The translations under genes and the position numbers were made by a program. Under the pieces are notes generated by a model. The model saw only the letters and a list, made by a program, of their open reading frames with translations, made no database searches and was not told the origin of the DNA. From positions 682,001-746,000 of the forward strand of contig NZ_CP061298.1 of NCBI RefSeq assembly GCF_018687595.1: a stretch of 64,000 nt of DNA. Direction: 5' to 3'. Below, in pieces: positions 9,901 through 18,220 of this stretch. Position 1 is the first letter of the stretch, and each line of letters starts with the position of its first letter. The DNA is from Polynucleobacter paludilacus. Lineage in GTDB: Bacteria; Pseudomonadota; Gammaproteobacteria; Burkholderiales; Burkholderiaceae.

Positions 9901-10949
9901 ACTTCCGATTGATTGATGAGCATGGAAGGCAGTTAGAGCTCGATCGCAATCTTGTCAAGCTGCGCGCAGAGTTTGGTGGCATTGCGCGCGACGCATTTCA
10001 GGCCCTTGCTCAAGAGGGTGCTGTTACTGCCAAAGTAGAGACCTCCAAATCCGATTCAGAAAAACCCACGATCGAGATTAGTCAAGGCGGATACCGATCA
10101 TGGGACTTTGGCGATCTTCCTGAAACGCTGGAGATCAAGAAGGGCAATAAACTGCTCTTTGGTTATCCGGCCCTAGTAGATCGAGGTGAGTCTTGTGATC
10201 TTGAAGTCTTTGATGATTTGCAAGAGGCGCAGAAAATCCACCATCAAGGTTTGCGCAGGCTATTCTCAATCGCCAATAAAGATACGCTTAAATCCTTACA
10301 GAAACAATTGCCAGGTCTTCGCGAACTAGGTTTGCTGTTTATCAATATTGGCTCCGTGGATGCACTGGTAGAACAAATTCTGAATGTAGCGATCGAGCGG
10401 GCCTTCATGAGTGAATCTTTGCCGACTAACGCCAAGCAATTTCAGGAGAGATTACAGGCTGGTAAACCAAGATTGGCTCTAATAGCCCAAGAGATTGCCA
10501 AGCATGCTTTAAATGCCTTACAGGCAAATCTGGATGTCCAGAAAAAAATAGCACAAGCAAAAGCATCATCAGCGAGTGCCTATGCTGATATTCATAATCA
10601 ATTGCAGGGATTGATATTTCCCAAGTTTGTCTCTGACATTCCCTATGCGCAGTTGGTGCATTTACCGCGTTATCTCAAAGCGATTCAGATGCGGATTGAT
10701 AAGTTGAGATCAAATCCGGCTCGTGATGCGCAGTGTCAAAAAGATTGGGAGTCTGTTGCAAGACCCTGGCAAAAACTCTTACAGGGCTCTAAAGGCTCGG
10801 CATTCTATGTCATGGCTGAACATCAAGGTCTGCAAGACTTTCGTTGGCAGTTAGAAGAGCTGAGGGTGGCTCTTTTTGCTCAAGAACTCAGGACACCCAG
10901 CCCCATGTCGCTCAAGCGACTCGAAAAGGTCCTGGCAAGCTTGAGGTAG
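6942..10949 (+). CDS. hrpA: ATP-dependent RNA helicase HrpA (DEAH box)
   Basis: Large DEAH-family RNA helicase; in E. coli HrpA resolves stalled or collided ribosomes. Seen in 1335 aa: Walker A GETGSGKTTQLP near 60, DEAHERS near 161, SATID (motif III), motif VI QRAGRCGR near 373, the helicase-associated and OB-fold regions, and the long DUF3418 C-terminal half. The length equals full-size HrpA (about 1300 aa). The start shown is GTG at 6942. ATG codons at 7003 and 7030 are alternatives that would lengthen the argA-hrpA gap and leave all motifs intact. Confidence 0.94.
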   Translation: MQEPKNKQKLPERPKVEPIAMPAPNTGKRMEISFPEQLPVSAQRQVIAEALLAHQVVIVCGETGSGKTTQLPKICLDIGRGSMNGGKLIGHTQPRRIAATATAKRIAQELGTPIGVDVGYQVRFADKTSPGASIKLMTDGILLAETQRDPQLRAYDTLIIDEAHERSLNIDFLLGYLRQLLPKRPDLKLIITSATIDANRFAEHFALGGKPAPVIEVSGRLFPVEQRYAPLEVNEGKKESKEVLDIPDAVAQAINQVWREGASGAGDVLVFLPGEREIRDCAEVLRKDHVLQQRFHPEILSLFARQSVAEQERVFSPGNGRRIILTTNVAETSLTVPNIRYVIDSGLARVKRYSYRNKVEQLQVEPISQAAANQRAGRCGRVSDGICIRLYSEQDFQSRDRFTDPEILRSSLAAVLLRMSALKLAKINEFPFLDRPLGRAIADGIQLLDELGAIEYEANEDDQTRFKLTPIGKQLADLPLDPRIGRILLAAKDQQALREVTIIASALATQDPRERPLEQAQAADQAHLQFADERSEFLSFIKLWDWYQDALTHKHSNRQLENLCRSKFLSPRRLREWRDVYGQLHVMLGEKGWKENTSPATYEQIHLALLTGLLGFVAKKEEDEKSQERGSKTGGYLGARGIRPFIWPGSTIGKKAGAWFLAGEMQETTRMYARTIAKIEPQWIEKVAVHRLIKSLSDPFWDNRQGEVMAFERGTLYGLPIYHGRRVRYESHDPVAARELLIRQALVQEELFGRMESAALEREIQAEAKRKYPDSFGFFWHNHQLIKEIEALEHRSRRPDVLVDDDLLYAFYDSRLPKTVLNREGMRAWLKTPEADSQMRLAKADLMRHEAAGITVDRYPKKWLVGGSELSLTYHFEPGSPKDGVTLVVPLTLLNQVDGRRCEWLVPGMCEEKTQLLLKSLPQKLRRHLVPLPAYAQSFLERCLDLDQFGVGDYVEQLIRDIQKERGIEIARTDFRPEALPQHLFMNFRLIDEHGRQLELDRNLVKLRAEFGGIARDAFQALAQEGAVTAKVETSKSDSEKPTIEISQGGYRSWDFGDLPETLEIKKGNKLLFGYPALVDRGESCDLEVFDDLQEAQKIHHQGLRRLFSIANKDTLKSLQKQLPGLRELGLLFINIGSVDALVEQILNVAIERAFMSESLPTNAKQFQERLQAGKPRLALIAQEIAKHALNALQANLDVQKKIAQAKASSASAYADIHNQLQGLIFPKFVSDIPYAQLVHLPRYLKAIQMRIDKLRSNPARDAQCQKDWESVARPWQKLLQGSKGSAFYVMAEHQGLQDFRWQLEELRVALFAQELRTPSPMSLKRLEKVLASLR

Positions 10950-10966
10950 TTGCTTACAATATAGGG

Positions 10967-11977
10967 ATGCGCTTATCTTTGACGAATACGGTTCACAGTC
11001 TTGCACTTCCCTTATTTTTGATTCTTCAGATCCCATTGGGCATGAGTTCAGCCATGGCAGACCCAGCTCAACCCAAACTGGCCATCATCTTGAATTCAGC
11101 CGATGCTAGCGTGAGCTTGATTGATATGAATGCCCGTCAAGTGATTAAAACCGTGCCCGTTGGGAAAGAGCCGCATCACTTAATGATGACGCCTGATCAA
11201 AAGATCCTAATGATTGCCAATGCTGCTGGTAATGACGTTGTTCTGATGGATCCGACGAGTGGTGAAATTACTGGGCGCATTCCACACATCATTGATCCCT
11301 ATCAGGTTGGATACTCTCCGAACCACAAATGGTTTGTTGCGAATGGCAATCGCCTGAATCGCGTAGATGTCTATGCAGCTGATGGCTCTAATCTCACTCT
11401 GGCCAAATCCTATAAGCTTGGTAAAACTCCAAGCCACGTTGCCTTTACATCGGATAGCAAAATTGCTTTTGTGAGCTTGCAAGATTCCAATGAACTTGCG
11501 GCAATTGATCTTGAGTCCCAAAACATCTTGTGGAAAATTTCGACTGGCAAAACACCCGCTGGATTGTGGATGACGCCTGGTGATCAATATCTGCTGATTG
11601 GTCTAACAGGTGAGGACAATGTGCAAGTGTTCGATTGGAAAACGCAAAAAGAAGTCAAGCGTATTACGACTGGTAAAGGCGCTCATAACTTCCGCCCCTT
11701 AGGCGACAAGAAACATGTGTTTGTGAGTAACCGAGTCGCCTCCAGTATTACCTTGCTGAATATGCAGACCTTAGAAAAAGAGGGTGAAATTACCGGCTTG
11801 CCTGCAGGACCAGACGATATGGAAATTACCCCAGATGGAAAAACCATGTGGGTGACCTTTCGTTTCGCTAAGCAGGTTGGTGTGATAGACCTTACTACCA
11901 TGAAGCTGACTACTGTCATTCCAGTTGGTCGATCACCACACGGAGTCTTTTTCTATCCTCGTGCGGCTTGGGAGTAA
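10967..11977 (+). CDS. Secreted YncE-like beta-propeller (YVTN repeat) protein
   Basis: Product of 336 aa from the ATG at 10967, chosen because it gives a clear signal peptide (hydrophobic stretch ending SSAMA, cut before DP) and avoids overlap with hrpA. The mature part is a series of beta-propeller blades of the YVTN/cytochrome-d1 type: recurring units such as VIKTVPVGKEPHHLMMTPD, TLAKSYKLGKTPSHVAFTSD and TTVIPVGRSPHGVFF. Such proteins are periplasmic and their role varies; no haem or catalytic motif was seen. It is 6 bp before a polysaccharide deacetylase gene, which suggests an envelope role. Confidence 0.85.
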   Translation: MRLSLTNTVHSLALPLFLILQIPLGMSSAMADPAQPKLAIILNSADASVSLIDMNARQVIKTVPVGKEPHHLMMTPDQKILMIANAAGNDVVLMDPTSGEITGRIPHIIDPYQVGYSPNHKWFVANGNRLNRVDVYAADGSNLTLAKSYKLGKTPSHVAFTSDSKIAFVSLQDSNELAAIDLESQNILWKISTGKTPAGLWMTPGDQYLLIGLTGEDNVQVFDWKTQKEVKRITTGKGAHNFRPLGDKKHVFVSNRVASSITLLNMQTLEKEGEITGLPAGPDDMEITPDGKTMWVTFRFAKQVGVIDLTTMKLTTVIPVGRSPHGVFFYPRAAWE

Positions 11978-11983
11978 AACAGC

Positions 11984-12766
11984 ATGAGCAATCGTTCATT
12001 ACTTGCTCTGATATTGTTTTCTTTACTGAGTTTTTCAGCGCTGGCTCAAACGAATGTAACAGCGGGTTCCTGCAATAAAACGGTCTACCTTACTTTTGAT
12101 ACCGGCAATATGTCGGTCGCAGAAACGGTGGCTGAGGTTTTGAGACGTCACAAGGTGAAGGCAACGTTCTTTTTGGCCAATGAGAAGACTTTTAGGGGCG
12201 ATTACGCGCTAGATGATTCTTGGAAGTCTTTTTGGCAGACGATGGTGCAAGAGGGGCATCACTTTGGCAGTCACACTTACGATCACGACTACTTTGTTAA
12301 AGACGGTCCCCGCAATGAGGTATTTATTAAGCCCCAATTTGGTCCTGAGGCCGGTAAGACCATGTTGATGAGTGAGGCCAGTTTTTGTAAAGATATCCGC
12401 GAGGTTAATCAGCGCTTTGTTGAGTTGACTGGAGAGCCGATACAAAAAATTTGGCGTGCACCTGGTGGCAAGACCTCGCCCCGGCTCATTAGCATGGGTA
12501 ATTTATGTGGTTATCAGCATATTGCCTGGGCGCCTGCAGGCTTTTTAGGCGACGAGCTCAATTCTGATCAATATCCGAATGCCATGCTGTTAGAAAAAGC
12601 AAGTCAGGGTATAAAGGATGGCGACATCACCATGGCGCATTTGGGAATTTGGTCTAGAAAAGACCCTTGGGCTCCTGCGGTTTTAGAGGCTCTGATTGAG
12701 AATCTTAAAAAGCGGGGTTTTTGTTTTGCAACCCTGCCCAAGACTAGCTCAAATCAGTCAAAATAG
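11984..12766 (+). CDS. Secreted polysaccharide deacetylase (NodB-like) family protein
   Basis: The 260-aa product has a signal peptide (about 1-21, ending SALA) and a NodB-homology domain: motif 1 TFDTG (38-41), motif 2 SHTYDH with His 97 and His 101, and motif 3 WRAPGG. The family removes N-acetyl groups from peptidoglycan or other polysaccharides using a bound metal. In the usual TFDDG motif the second Asp is a metal ligand, and here it is Thr 40. The first Asp (the likely base) and both histidines are kept, so activity may be altered. The gene sits between the beta-propeller and a fatty acid hydroxylase gene. Confidence 0.85.
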   Translation: MSNRSLLALILFSLLSFSALAQTNVTAGSCNKTVYLTFDTGNMSVAETVAEVLRRHKVKATFFLANEKTFRGDYALDDSWKSFWQTMVQEGHHFGSHTYDHDYFVKDGPRNEVFIKPQFGPEAGKTMLMSEASFCKDIREVNQRFVELTGEPIQKIWRAPGGKTSPRLISMGNLCGYQHIAWAPAGFLGDELNSDQYPNAMLLEKASQGIKDGDITMAHLGIWSRKDPWAPAVLEALIENLKKRGFCFATLPKTSSNQSK

Positions 12767-12769
12767 GGT

Positions 12770-13753
12770 ATGGATCTGAGTCTAACCCTCGCCGCTGTTG
12801 CTAATGCTATTTCTGCTGCCTATGCCGCTATTCAAGAGCGCATTTTTTCAGGCGTAGTTGAGCCGTTACTCTATCAACTCGATCTGACTGGATGGTCTGA
12901 GGACTTCTTTGATGGCATTGATTGGTTCCTATTTGGCTGTATTCAGATCGTGATGATTGTCGTGCTACTGCGGACCTGGGAGCGCTTGAACCCTGCAGAG
13001 CCTCAGGAGAAATTTTCCAAAGCAAGCAAGGCCGATGTGGTTTATTCCTTATTTCATCGTCTTGGCATTTTCCATGGCTTGTTCTTTATTGCTTTGTCGG
13101 GATTCTTTTTCCAACTGGATTCTGTATTGCATGATTTTCGCTTCGCTCGACTCAATGTAGAGGATTGGTGGCCTGGTGTGACATCAGTGCCCATCATCAG
13201 TTTCTGCATTTATTTGATCTTGCTGGATTTGGTGGAGTATCTATACCATCGAGCAACCCATGCATTTAATTGGTGGTGGCAATTACATGCCTTGCATCAT
13301 AGCCAAACGGTGATGACTGCATGGTCTGATAATCGCAATCACCTCTTGGATGATATTTTGCGAGCAGTTGTTTTCGCTTTCTTCGCACTCTCGTTTGGCG
13401 TCTCACCAGGCCAATTTATTTTTCTAGTCGTGATTAGCCAATTTATTCAAAGCTGGCAGCACGCGAATCTCAATATCGATTTAGGAATTGGTAAGTATTT
13501 ATTGGTGTCACCCCTTTTCCACCGCATGCATCACTCCGTAGGCTACGGACATGAGGCGCTTGGTAAGCCAGGGGTATTGGGTGGTTGTAACTTTGGTGTT
13601 TTGTTTCCCTGGTGGGACATGCTCTTTAAGACCGCCGTGTTTAGTAAAGCGGTTTACCCTACGGGTGTGCGAGATCTTCAGCTTTCTCACAATATCCTGA
13701 CCCAGCAGTGGCAAACGCTACGCTCTTCTGCAAGAGCAATATTCAAATCATGA
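12770..13753 (+). CDS. Sterol desaturase / fatty acid hydroxylase superfamily membrane protein
   Basis: The 327-aa integral membrane protein has several hydrophobic segments and the three-part histidine signature of di-iron membrane hydroxylases: HRATH, HALHH (after WWWQL) and HRMHH. The family hydroxylates or desaturates lipids; the substrate here cannot be told. The gene starts 3 bp after the deacetylase stop and shares ATGA with the next gene, so translation is probably coupled. Confidence 0.87.
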   Translation: MDLSLTLAAVANAISAAYAAIQERIFSGVVEPLLYQLDLTGWSEDFFDGIDWFLFGCIQIVMIVVLLRTWERLNPAEPQEKFSKASKADVVYSLFHRLGIFHGLFFIALSGFFFQLDSVLHDFRFARLNVEDWWPGVTSVPIISFCIYLILLDLVEYLYHRATHAFNWWWQLHALHHSQTVMTAWSDNRNHLLDDILRAVVFAFFALSFGVSPGQFIFLVVISQFIQSWQHANLNIDLGIGKYLLVSPLFHRMHHSVGYGHEALGKPGVLGGCNFGVLFPWWDMLFKTAVFSKAVYPTGVRDLQLSHNILTQQWQTLRSSARAIFKS

Positions 13754-14610
13754 TTGCTGTCCAGCAGCTAGTCCGCGCATTCGGCTTAGCTTTAGTCGGC
13801 ACTATGCACCCGCGTATGCTGTGGTTGAGTTTGCGCCCCTTTTTAATCATTTCTGTTTTTTGGGGTAGCCTAATCTGGCTCACTTGGACTCCTGCATTGG
13901 CAATACTCGGATCGTTTCTGACCAATTCTATTTTTACTAATTGGATACAAGAGGGACTGATTTGGGCGGGCTTTGATCATGCGCGCGCTTGGATTGCCCC
14001 GTTCTTTTTTGTGATGCTGGTGATCCCTCTGATCGCCATTAGCCTGTTGGTTTTGATTGCTTTCTCAACGGTGCCCACCATTGTCAATAATCTATGCAGA
14101 CAATCACAATACAGTAGCCTGCAATGCAAGCAGGGTGGAGGCTTGATCGGAAGCTTAATCTACACTGTTTGGTCTACCTTCATTTGCTTGGCTCTAGTGA
14201 TGCTGACCTTGCCAGTCTGGTGGATTCCACCTCTATTTGCGATCTTGCCCCCTTTGTTATGGGGCTGGTTAACGATGCGCCTAATGGCTTACGATGTGTT
14301 GGCTCGTCATGCGAGCAGCCAAGAGCGTGATACTTTGATTCAGCAATATCGCTGGTCTTTATTAGTCATGGGAATTGCTTGTGGAGTGTTAGGGGCAGTA
14401 CCAACTTTCTTTTGGGCTACTTCAGCATTGGCTTTAGTCTTATTTCCGATTGTGAGTTTTGTGGCTTTGTGGATCTATTCCTTAATCTTTGTTTTTGCAG
14501 GTTTATGGTTTTCTCATTTCCTATTGGATGCGCTTCAGAATTTAAGAGAAGATGAGCTCAATCAAGCCCTTGTTGTAGAGACTCGTGTACTGGATAGTGG
14601 AGAGCAGTGA
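13750..14610 (+). CDS. EI24 domain-containing (CysZ-like) membrane protein
   Basis: Product of 286 aa from the ATG at 13750, which overlaps the preceding stop as ATGA. An earlier in-frame start at 13708 would overlap the hydroxylase gene by 46 bp and looks less likely. About six hydrophobic segments are visible, with the EI24/CysZ-type pattern (MLWLSLRPFLIISVFWG near the start, LLWGWLTMRLMAYDVLARHAS in the second half). CysZ itself is a sulfate transporter, but most EI24 proteins of Burkholderiales are uncharacterised, so no substrate is claimed. Confidence 0.8.
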   Translation: MIAVQQLVRAFGLALVGTMHPRMLWLSLRPFLIISVFWGSLIWLTWTPALAILGSFLTNSIFTNWIQEGLIWAGFDHARAWIAPFFFVMLVIPLIAISLLVLIAFSTVPTIVNNLCRQSQYSSLQCKQGGGLIGSLIYTVWSTFICLALVMLTLPVWWIPPLFAILPPLLWGWLTMRLMAYDVLARHASSQERDTLIQQYRWSLLVMGIACGVLGAVPTFFWATSALALVLFPIVSFVALWIYSLIFVFAGLWFSHFLLDALQNLREDELNQALVVETRVLDSGEQ

Positions 14611-14611
14611 G

Positions 14612-15481
14612 ATGGTTGATGCTTTAAAAATAGTAGAGATTGAGTTGCCAAGCGATGCAGCAAAGAGCTCAAGACGGTTTGGCTTGATTGTGATTGGCGA
14701 TGAAATTTTGTCAGGTAAGCGTCAAGACAAGCATATGAGCAAAATGATTGAGTTGCTTAGTGAGCGAGGTTTAAGCTTGTCATGGGCTCGTTATCTGCCT
14801 GATGATCCTGCTCAAATTACCGCATGTCTCAGAGACACTTTTGTGAGTGGTGACGTGGTGTTTAGCACTGGCGGTATTGGGGCAACACCCGATGACCATA
14901 CGAGGCAGTGCGCAGCATTAGCACTAGGCACGAAAACGCAATTACATCCAAGCGCCCAAGAGCTGATAGCGGGACGCATTCAGGCGATGGCAGAAGGTGA
15001 TCCCATTAACACCGATCTCAATACACCCGAGAACCAACATCGCTTCAAGATGGGCGAGTTCCCGATTGGGAGCGAGATCATCCCTAACCCCTATAACCAG
15101 ATTCCGGGTTTTTGGATTAAAGAGCATTACTTTGTTCCGGGCTTTCCGGTGATGGCTGCCCCAATGATGGCTTGGTGTCTTGATCACTTTTACAAAGACT
15201 TATTTCATCAAGAGAATTGGTCTGAGCGAAGCTTCATAGTCCCCAAGGGGATTGAATCCACCTTGACCCCGCTGATGGAGCGGATCGAGGGGAGTTTTCC
15301 GGGCGTAAAAGTCTTTAGCCTTCCCTCTATTGGTGATCCTACTAGAGGGGGTGTGTTTGCAGAGCGTCATATCGAACTAGGCATTAAAGGTAATGCCGAT
15401 TTGCTTCAAAGTGCTTGGCTGGCCCTCAGAACTGGTACACAATCTCTCGGCTATGAAATTCACGATCTCCACCCTTCATGA
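14612..15481 (+). CDS. CinA N-terminal / MoaB-Mog (molybdopterin-binding) domain protein
   Basis: Product of 289 aa from the ATG at 14612, one base after the previous stop. It carries the MoCF_biosynth fold: GLIVIGDEILSGKRQDKH at the N-terminus and VVFSTGGIGATPDDHTRQ, the classic signature. The C-terminal CinA nicotinamide-nucleotide amidohydrolase domain is absent, so this is the stand-alone N-terminal type; function in this group is uncertain. A GTG at 14585 is an alternative start inside the upstream gene. The stop codon ends 1 base before the first NtrC-type box of the glnA control region. Confidence 0.85.
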   Translation: MVDALKIVEIELPSDAAKSSRRFGLIVIGDEILSGKRQDKHMSKMIELLSERGLSLSWARYLPDDPAQITACLRDTFVSGDVVFSTGGIGATPDDHTRQCAALALGTKTQLHPSAQELIAGRIQAMAEGDPINTDLNTPENQHRFKMGEFPIGSEIIPNPYNQIPGFWIKEHYFVPGFPVMAAPMMAWCLDHFYKDLFHQENWSERSFIVPKGIESTLTPLMERIEGSFPGVKVFSLPSIGDPTRGGVFAERHIELGIKGNADLLQSAWLALRTGTQSLGYEIHDLHPS

Positions 15482-15482
15482 T

Positions 15483-15499
15483 TGCACTAATTTGGTGCA
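15483..15499. promoter_or_regulatory. NtrC-type binding site 1 upstream of glnA
   Basis: TGCACTAATTTGGTGCA matches the classical NtrC box (TGCACTA-N3-TGGTGCA) at every consensus position. It lies about 158 bp before the glnA start and directly after the stop of the preceding gene. Binding is inferred from the match and from the ntrBC genes downstream. Confidence 0.85.
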
Positions 15500-15534
15500 T
15501 TTATAGGCCCTAGAGCCTGATAGAGATCCTTTTT

Positions 15535-15551
15535 AGCACTTAAATAGTGCA
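15535..15551. promoter_or_regulatory. NtrC-type binding site 2 upstream of glnA
   Basis: AGCACTTAAATAGTGCA is a second, slightly degenerate NtrC half-site pair (GCACT and AGTGC arms kept). Its centre is 52 bp from site 1, about five helical turns, so both sites face the same side of the DNA. No GG-N10-GC sigma-54 element lies anywhere between these boxes and the glnA start. Confidence 0.7.
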
Positions 15552-15656
15552 ATAATGCTATTCAACGCTAGCTTGCTTGAGTAAATTAGCTGCATCAAAT
15601 AGGTGTTGTTGACCTACTTATTGAGATTCCGAAATTAGATAACACAGGAGAGTTGC

Positions 15657-17072
15657 ATGACCAAGACCGTCGCCGATGTAATGAAGTTAGTTAAAGAAAA
15701 AGAATGTACTTTTGTTGATTTCCGTTTTGTTGATACCAAGGGTAAAGAACAGCACGTATCAGTACCTATTTCTGCATTTAACGAAGACAAATTTGAAAGC
15801 GGTCATGCATTTGACGGTTCCTCCATCGCAGGTTGGAAGGGGATTGAAGCTTCTGACATGTTGTTGATGCCAGATCCAACAGCTGCATACATCGACCCAT
15901 TCTATGAAGAGTCCACTTTGGTTTTGACTTGCGACGTGATCGAGCCATCTGATGGCAAAGGTTATGACCGCGATCCACGCTCCATTGCCAAACGCGCTGA
16001 AGCGTATTTAAAGAGCAGTGGTCTAGGTGATGCTGCTTACTTTGGTCCTGAGCCAGAGTTCTTTGTATTTGATGGCGTTCAGTGGAATGTCGATATGCAA
16101 GGTTGCTCAGTCAAGATTATTTCTGAAGAGGCTCCATGGTCGTCCGGTCTTGACCTTGAAGGTGGCAATACCGGACATCGTCCAGGTAAAAAGGGCGGTT
16201 ATTTCCCAGTTGCTCCAGTAGATAGCTTCCAAGATATGCGTTCAGAGATGTGCTTGATTCTCGAATCTTTAGGTATTCCAGTTGAAGTGCATCACCATGA
16301 AGTGGCTGGCCAAGGCCAAAACGAATTGGGTACCAAGTTCAGCACATTGGTACAACGCGCTGATTGGACCATCTGGCAAAAGTATGTTGTGCAAAACGTT
16401 GCTCATGCTTATGGCAAGACAGCAACGTTTATGCCAAAGCCAGTCGTTGGCGATAACGGTTCCGGTATGCACGTTCACCAATCCGTTTGGAAGAATGGTG
16501 AGAACTTGTTTGCTGGTAACGGCTACTCAGGTTTGTCCGAGTTTGCTCTGTACTACATCGGCGGCATCATCAAACACGCCCGTGCCCTGAATGCGATCAC
16601 CAACCCAGGCACCAACTCCTACAAGCGTTTGGTACCAGGCTTTGAGGCGCCAGTGAAGTTGGCTTACTCAGCTCGCAACCGTTCTGCGTCGATCCGTATT
16701 CCTTATGTTTCAAATCCTAAGGGTCGTCGTATTGAAACTCGCTTCCCAGATCCATTGGCTAACCCATACTTGGCGTTCTCTGCCTTGTTGATGGCCGGTT
16801 TGGATGGTGTACAGAACAAGATTCACCCAGGTGAAGCGGCTGACAAGAACTTGTATGATTTGCCACCAGAAGAGGATGCAAAGATTCCAACTGTATGCCA
16901 TAGCTTAGATCAAGCTTTGGAGTGCTTGGACAAGGATCGCGAATTCTTGACCCGTGGTGGTGTGTTTACCAATTCGATGTTGGATGCTTACATTGCATTG
17001 AAGATGGAAGAGGTCACACGTTTCCGTATGACTACCCATCCAGTCGAATTTGAAATGTATTACTCCCTGTAA
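15657..17072 (+). CDS. glnA: Glutamine synthetase, type I (GlnA)
   Basis: ATP-dependent ligation of ammonia to glutamate, the main route of ammonia assimilation. The 471-aa product has the N-terminal beta-grasp domain with [12 protein letters not shown], the ATP/metal motifs [25 protein letters not shown], the [19 protein letters not shown] region, NRSASIRIP and ETRFPDP. The adenylylation region NLYDLPPEE, with Tyr near 400, is present, so control by GlnE is expected. The ribosome-binding site CAGGAG is 6 bp before the ATG. It is followed by ntrB after 14 bp. Confidence 0.98.
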   Translation: MTKTVADVMKLVKEKECTFVDFRFVDTKGKEQHVSVPISAFNEDKFESGHAFDGSSIAGWKGIEASDMLLMPDPTAAYIDPFYEESTLVLTCDVIEPSDGKGYDRDPRSIAKRAEAYLKSSGLGDAAYFGPEPEFFVFDGVQWNVDMQGCSVKIISEEAPWSSGLDLEGGNTGHRPGKKGGYFPVAPVDSFQDMRSEMCLILESLGIPVEVHHHEVAGQGQNELGTKFSTLVQRADWTIWQKYVVQNVAHAYGKTATFMPKPVVGDNGSGMHVHQSVWKNGENLFAGNGYSGLSEFALYYIGGIIKHARALNAITNPGTNSYKRLVPGFEAPVKLAYSARNRSASIRIPYVSNPKGRRIETRFPDPLANPYLAFSALLMAGLDGVQNKIHPGEAADKNLYDLPPEEDAKIPTVCHSLDQALECLDKDREFLTRGGVFTNSMLDAYIALKMEEVTRFRMTTHPVEFEMYYSL

Positions 17073-17086
17073 GAGAAGGAAAGAAC

Positions 17087-18220
17087 TTGAGCGCAGGTTT
17101 ATTGCGCAATTCGTTCAAGGGAGCAGCTTCGGCTGCTCCTTTTTTTCCGACATTGCTCGATCAAATTCCTAATGCCATCGTGATTTTCGAGGCAGATAGT
17201 CAGCAGCTGGTATATGTAAATCCTGCTGCAGAGTCTGCTTTGGATCTTTCACGTAAATCGCTGGAAGGCCAAAACTTCCAAGATTTGTTTGGCGATAACC
17301 TGCAACTCAAGGAAATGATCTCTGAAGTTAGGCGCGGTCAAGTTCCAGCTCAACGTCAGGAACTTTTGCTCCATTCTTTACCAGGTAGCATTCATCAAGA
17401 GACAATACCCGCCCATGTTGTGATTGCTCTGATGGATGACTCTGAATTCATGTTGATGGAGTGGTTTCCGATTGATCAGCAGTTGCGAACGGAGAGAGAT
17501 GAGCGGGTAACGCAGCAGGTCGAAGCGAATAAAGAACTCATGCGCAATTTAGCTCATGAAATCAAAAATCCGCTTGGTGGCATTCGGGGCGCTGCTCAGC
17601 TTTTAGAGTTCGAGTTACCTGAAAAAGGCTTGCGTGAATATACCCAGGTCATCATCAAAGAGTCAGATCGTTTACAGACCTTAGTTGACCGCCTTTTAGC
17701 GCCGCATCGTAAAGCACATGTGATGGAGTATTTCAATGTTCATGAGGCTTTAGAGCGTGTGCGCAGCCTAGTGTTGGCCGAGTTTCCCAAGGGCTTGAAG
17801 ATCGTGCGTAATTACGATACTAGCCTGCCAGATCTCTTGGGTGATCGTGAACAGTTGATTCAGGCGGTACTCAATATTGCTCATAATGCGGCTCAAGCAC
17901 TCAGTAATGAAATTGAGGCAGGGGTTGCGCAAATTGAACTCCGCACTCGAGTGGCCCGCTCGGTAACAATTGCTAAACAGCGCTACAAACTCGCCATGGA
18001 TCTAGATGTGATTGATAACGGTCCTGGGATACCAGCTGATATTCGTGAGCGGATTTTTTTCCCACTCGTTTCTGGACGAGAGGGTGGTAGTGGCCTAGGG
18101 CTGACCCTGGCGCAAACCTTTGTTCAGCAACACCAAGGTTCAATTGCTTGTGAGAGTAAGCCAGGCTATACCCATTTTCATATTCAAATACCGTATCGCA
18201 GGCAGGAGAAATCAGAATGA
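17087..18220 (+). CDS. ntrB: Nitrogen regulation sensor histidine kinase NtrB (GlnL)
   Basis: Cytoplasmic kinase/phosphatase that sets the phosphorylation state of NtrC in response to PII. Seen in 377 aa: a PAS domain (about 23-125), the H-box NLAHEIKNPLGGIRGA with the phospho-histidine near 157, the N-box NIAHNAAQAL, and G-boxes DNGPGIP and GGSGLGLTL. The TTG start is chosen because AGAAGGA lies 7-8 bp upstream and because no good start exists before the PAS domain. Codons 12-20 coincide with a strong intrinsic terminator. The stop overlaps the ntrC start as ATGA. Confidence 0.93.
   Translation: MSAGLLRNSFKGAASAAPFFPTLLDQIPNAIVIFEADSQQLVYVNPAAESALDLSRKSLEGQNFQDLFGDNLQLKEMISEVRRGQVPAQRQELLLHSLPGSIHQETIPAHVVIALMDDSEFMLMEWFPIDQQLRTERDERVTQQVEANKELMRNLAHEIKNPLGGIRGAAQLLEFELPEKGLREYTQVIIKESDRLQTLVDRLLAPHRKAHVMEYFNVHEALERVRSLVLAEFPKGLKIVRNYDTSLPDLLGDREQLIQAVLNIAHNAAQALSNEIEAGVAQIELRTRVARSVTIAKQRYKLAMDLDVIDNGPGIPADIRERIFFPLVSGREGGSGLGLTLAQTFVQQHQGSIACESKPGYTHFHIQIPYRRQEKSE
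17117..17146 (+). terminator. Intrinsic terminator nested in the 5' end of ntrB
   Basis: GGAGCAGC (17120-17127), loop TTCG, GCTGCTCC (17132-17139), extended by A-T and G-T pairs and followed by seven T residues (17140-17146). This is a near-ideal Rho-independent terminator for glnA mRNA. It lies inside the ntrB reading frame as started at TTG 17087, so ribosomes entering ntrB would melt it while untranslated RNA would terminate. Confidence 0.85.
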
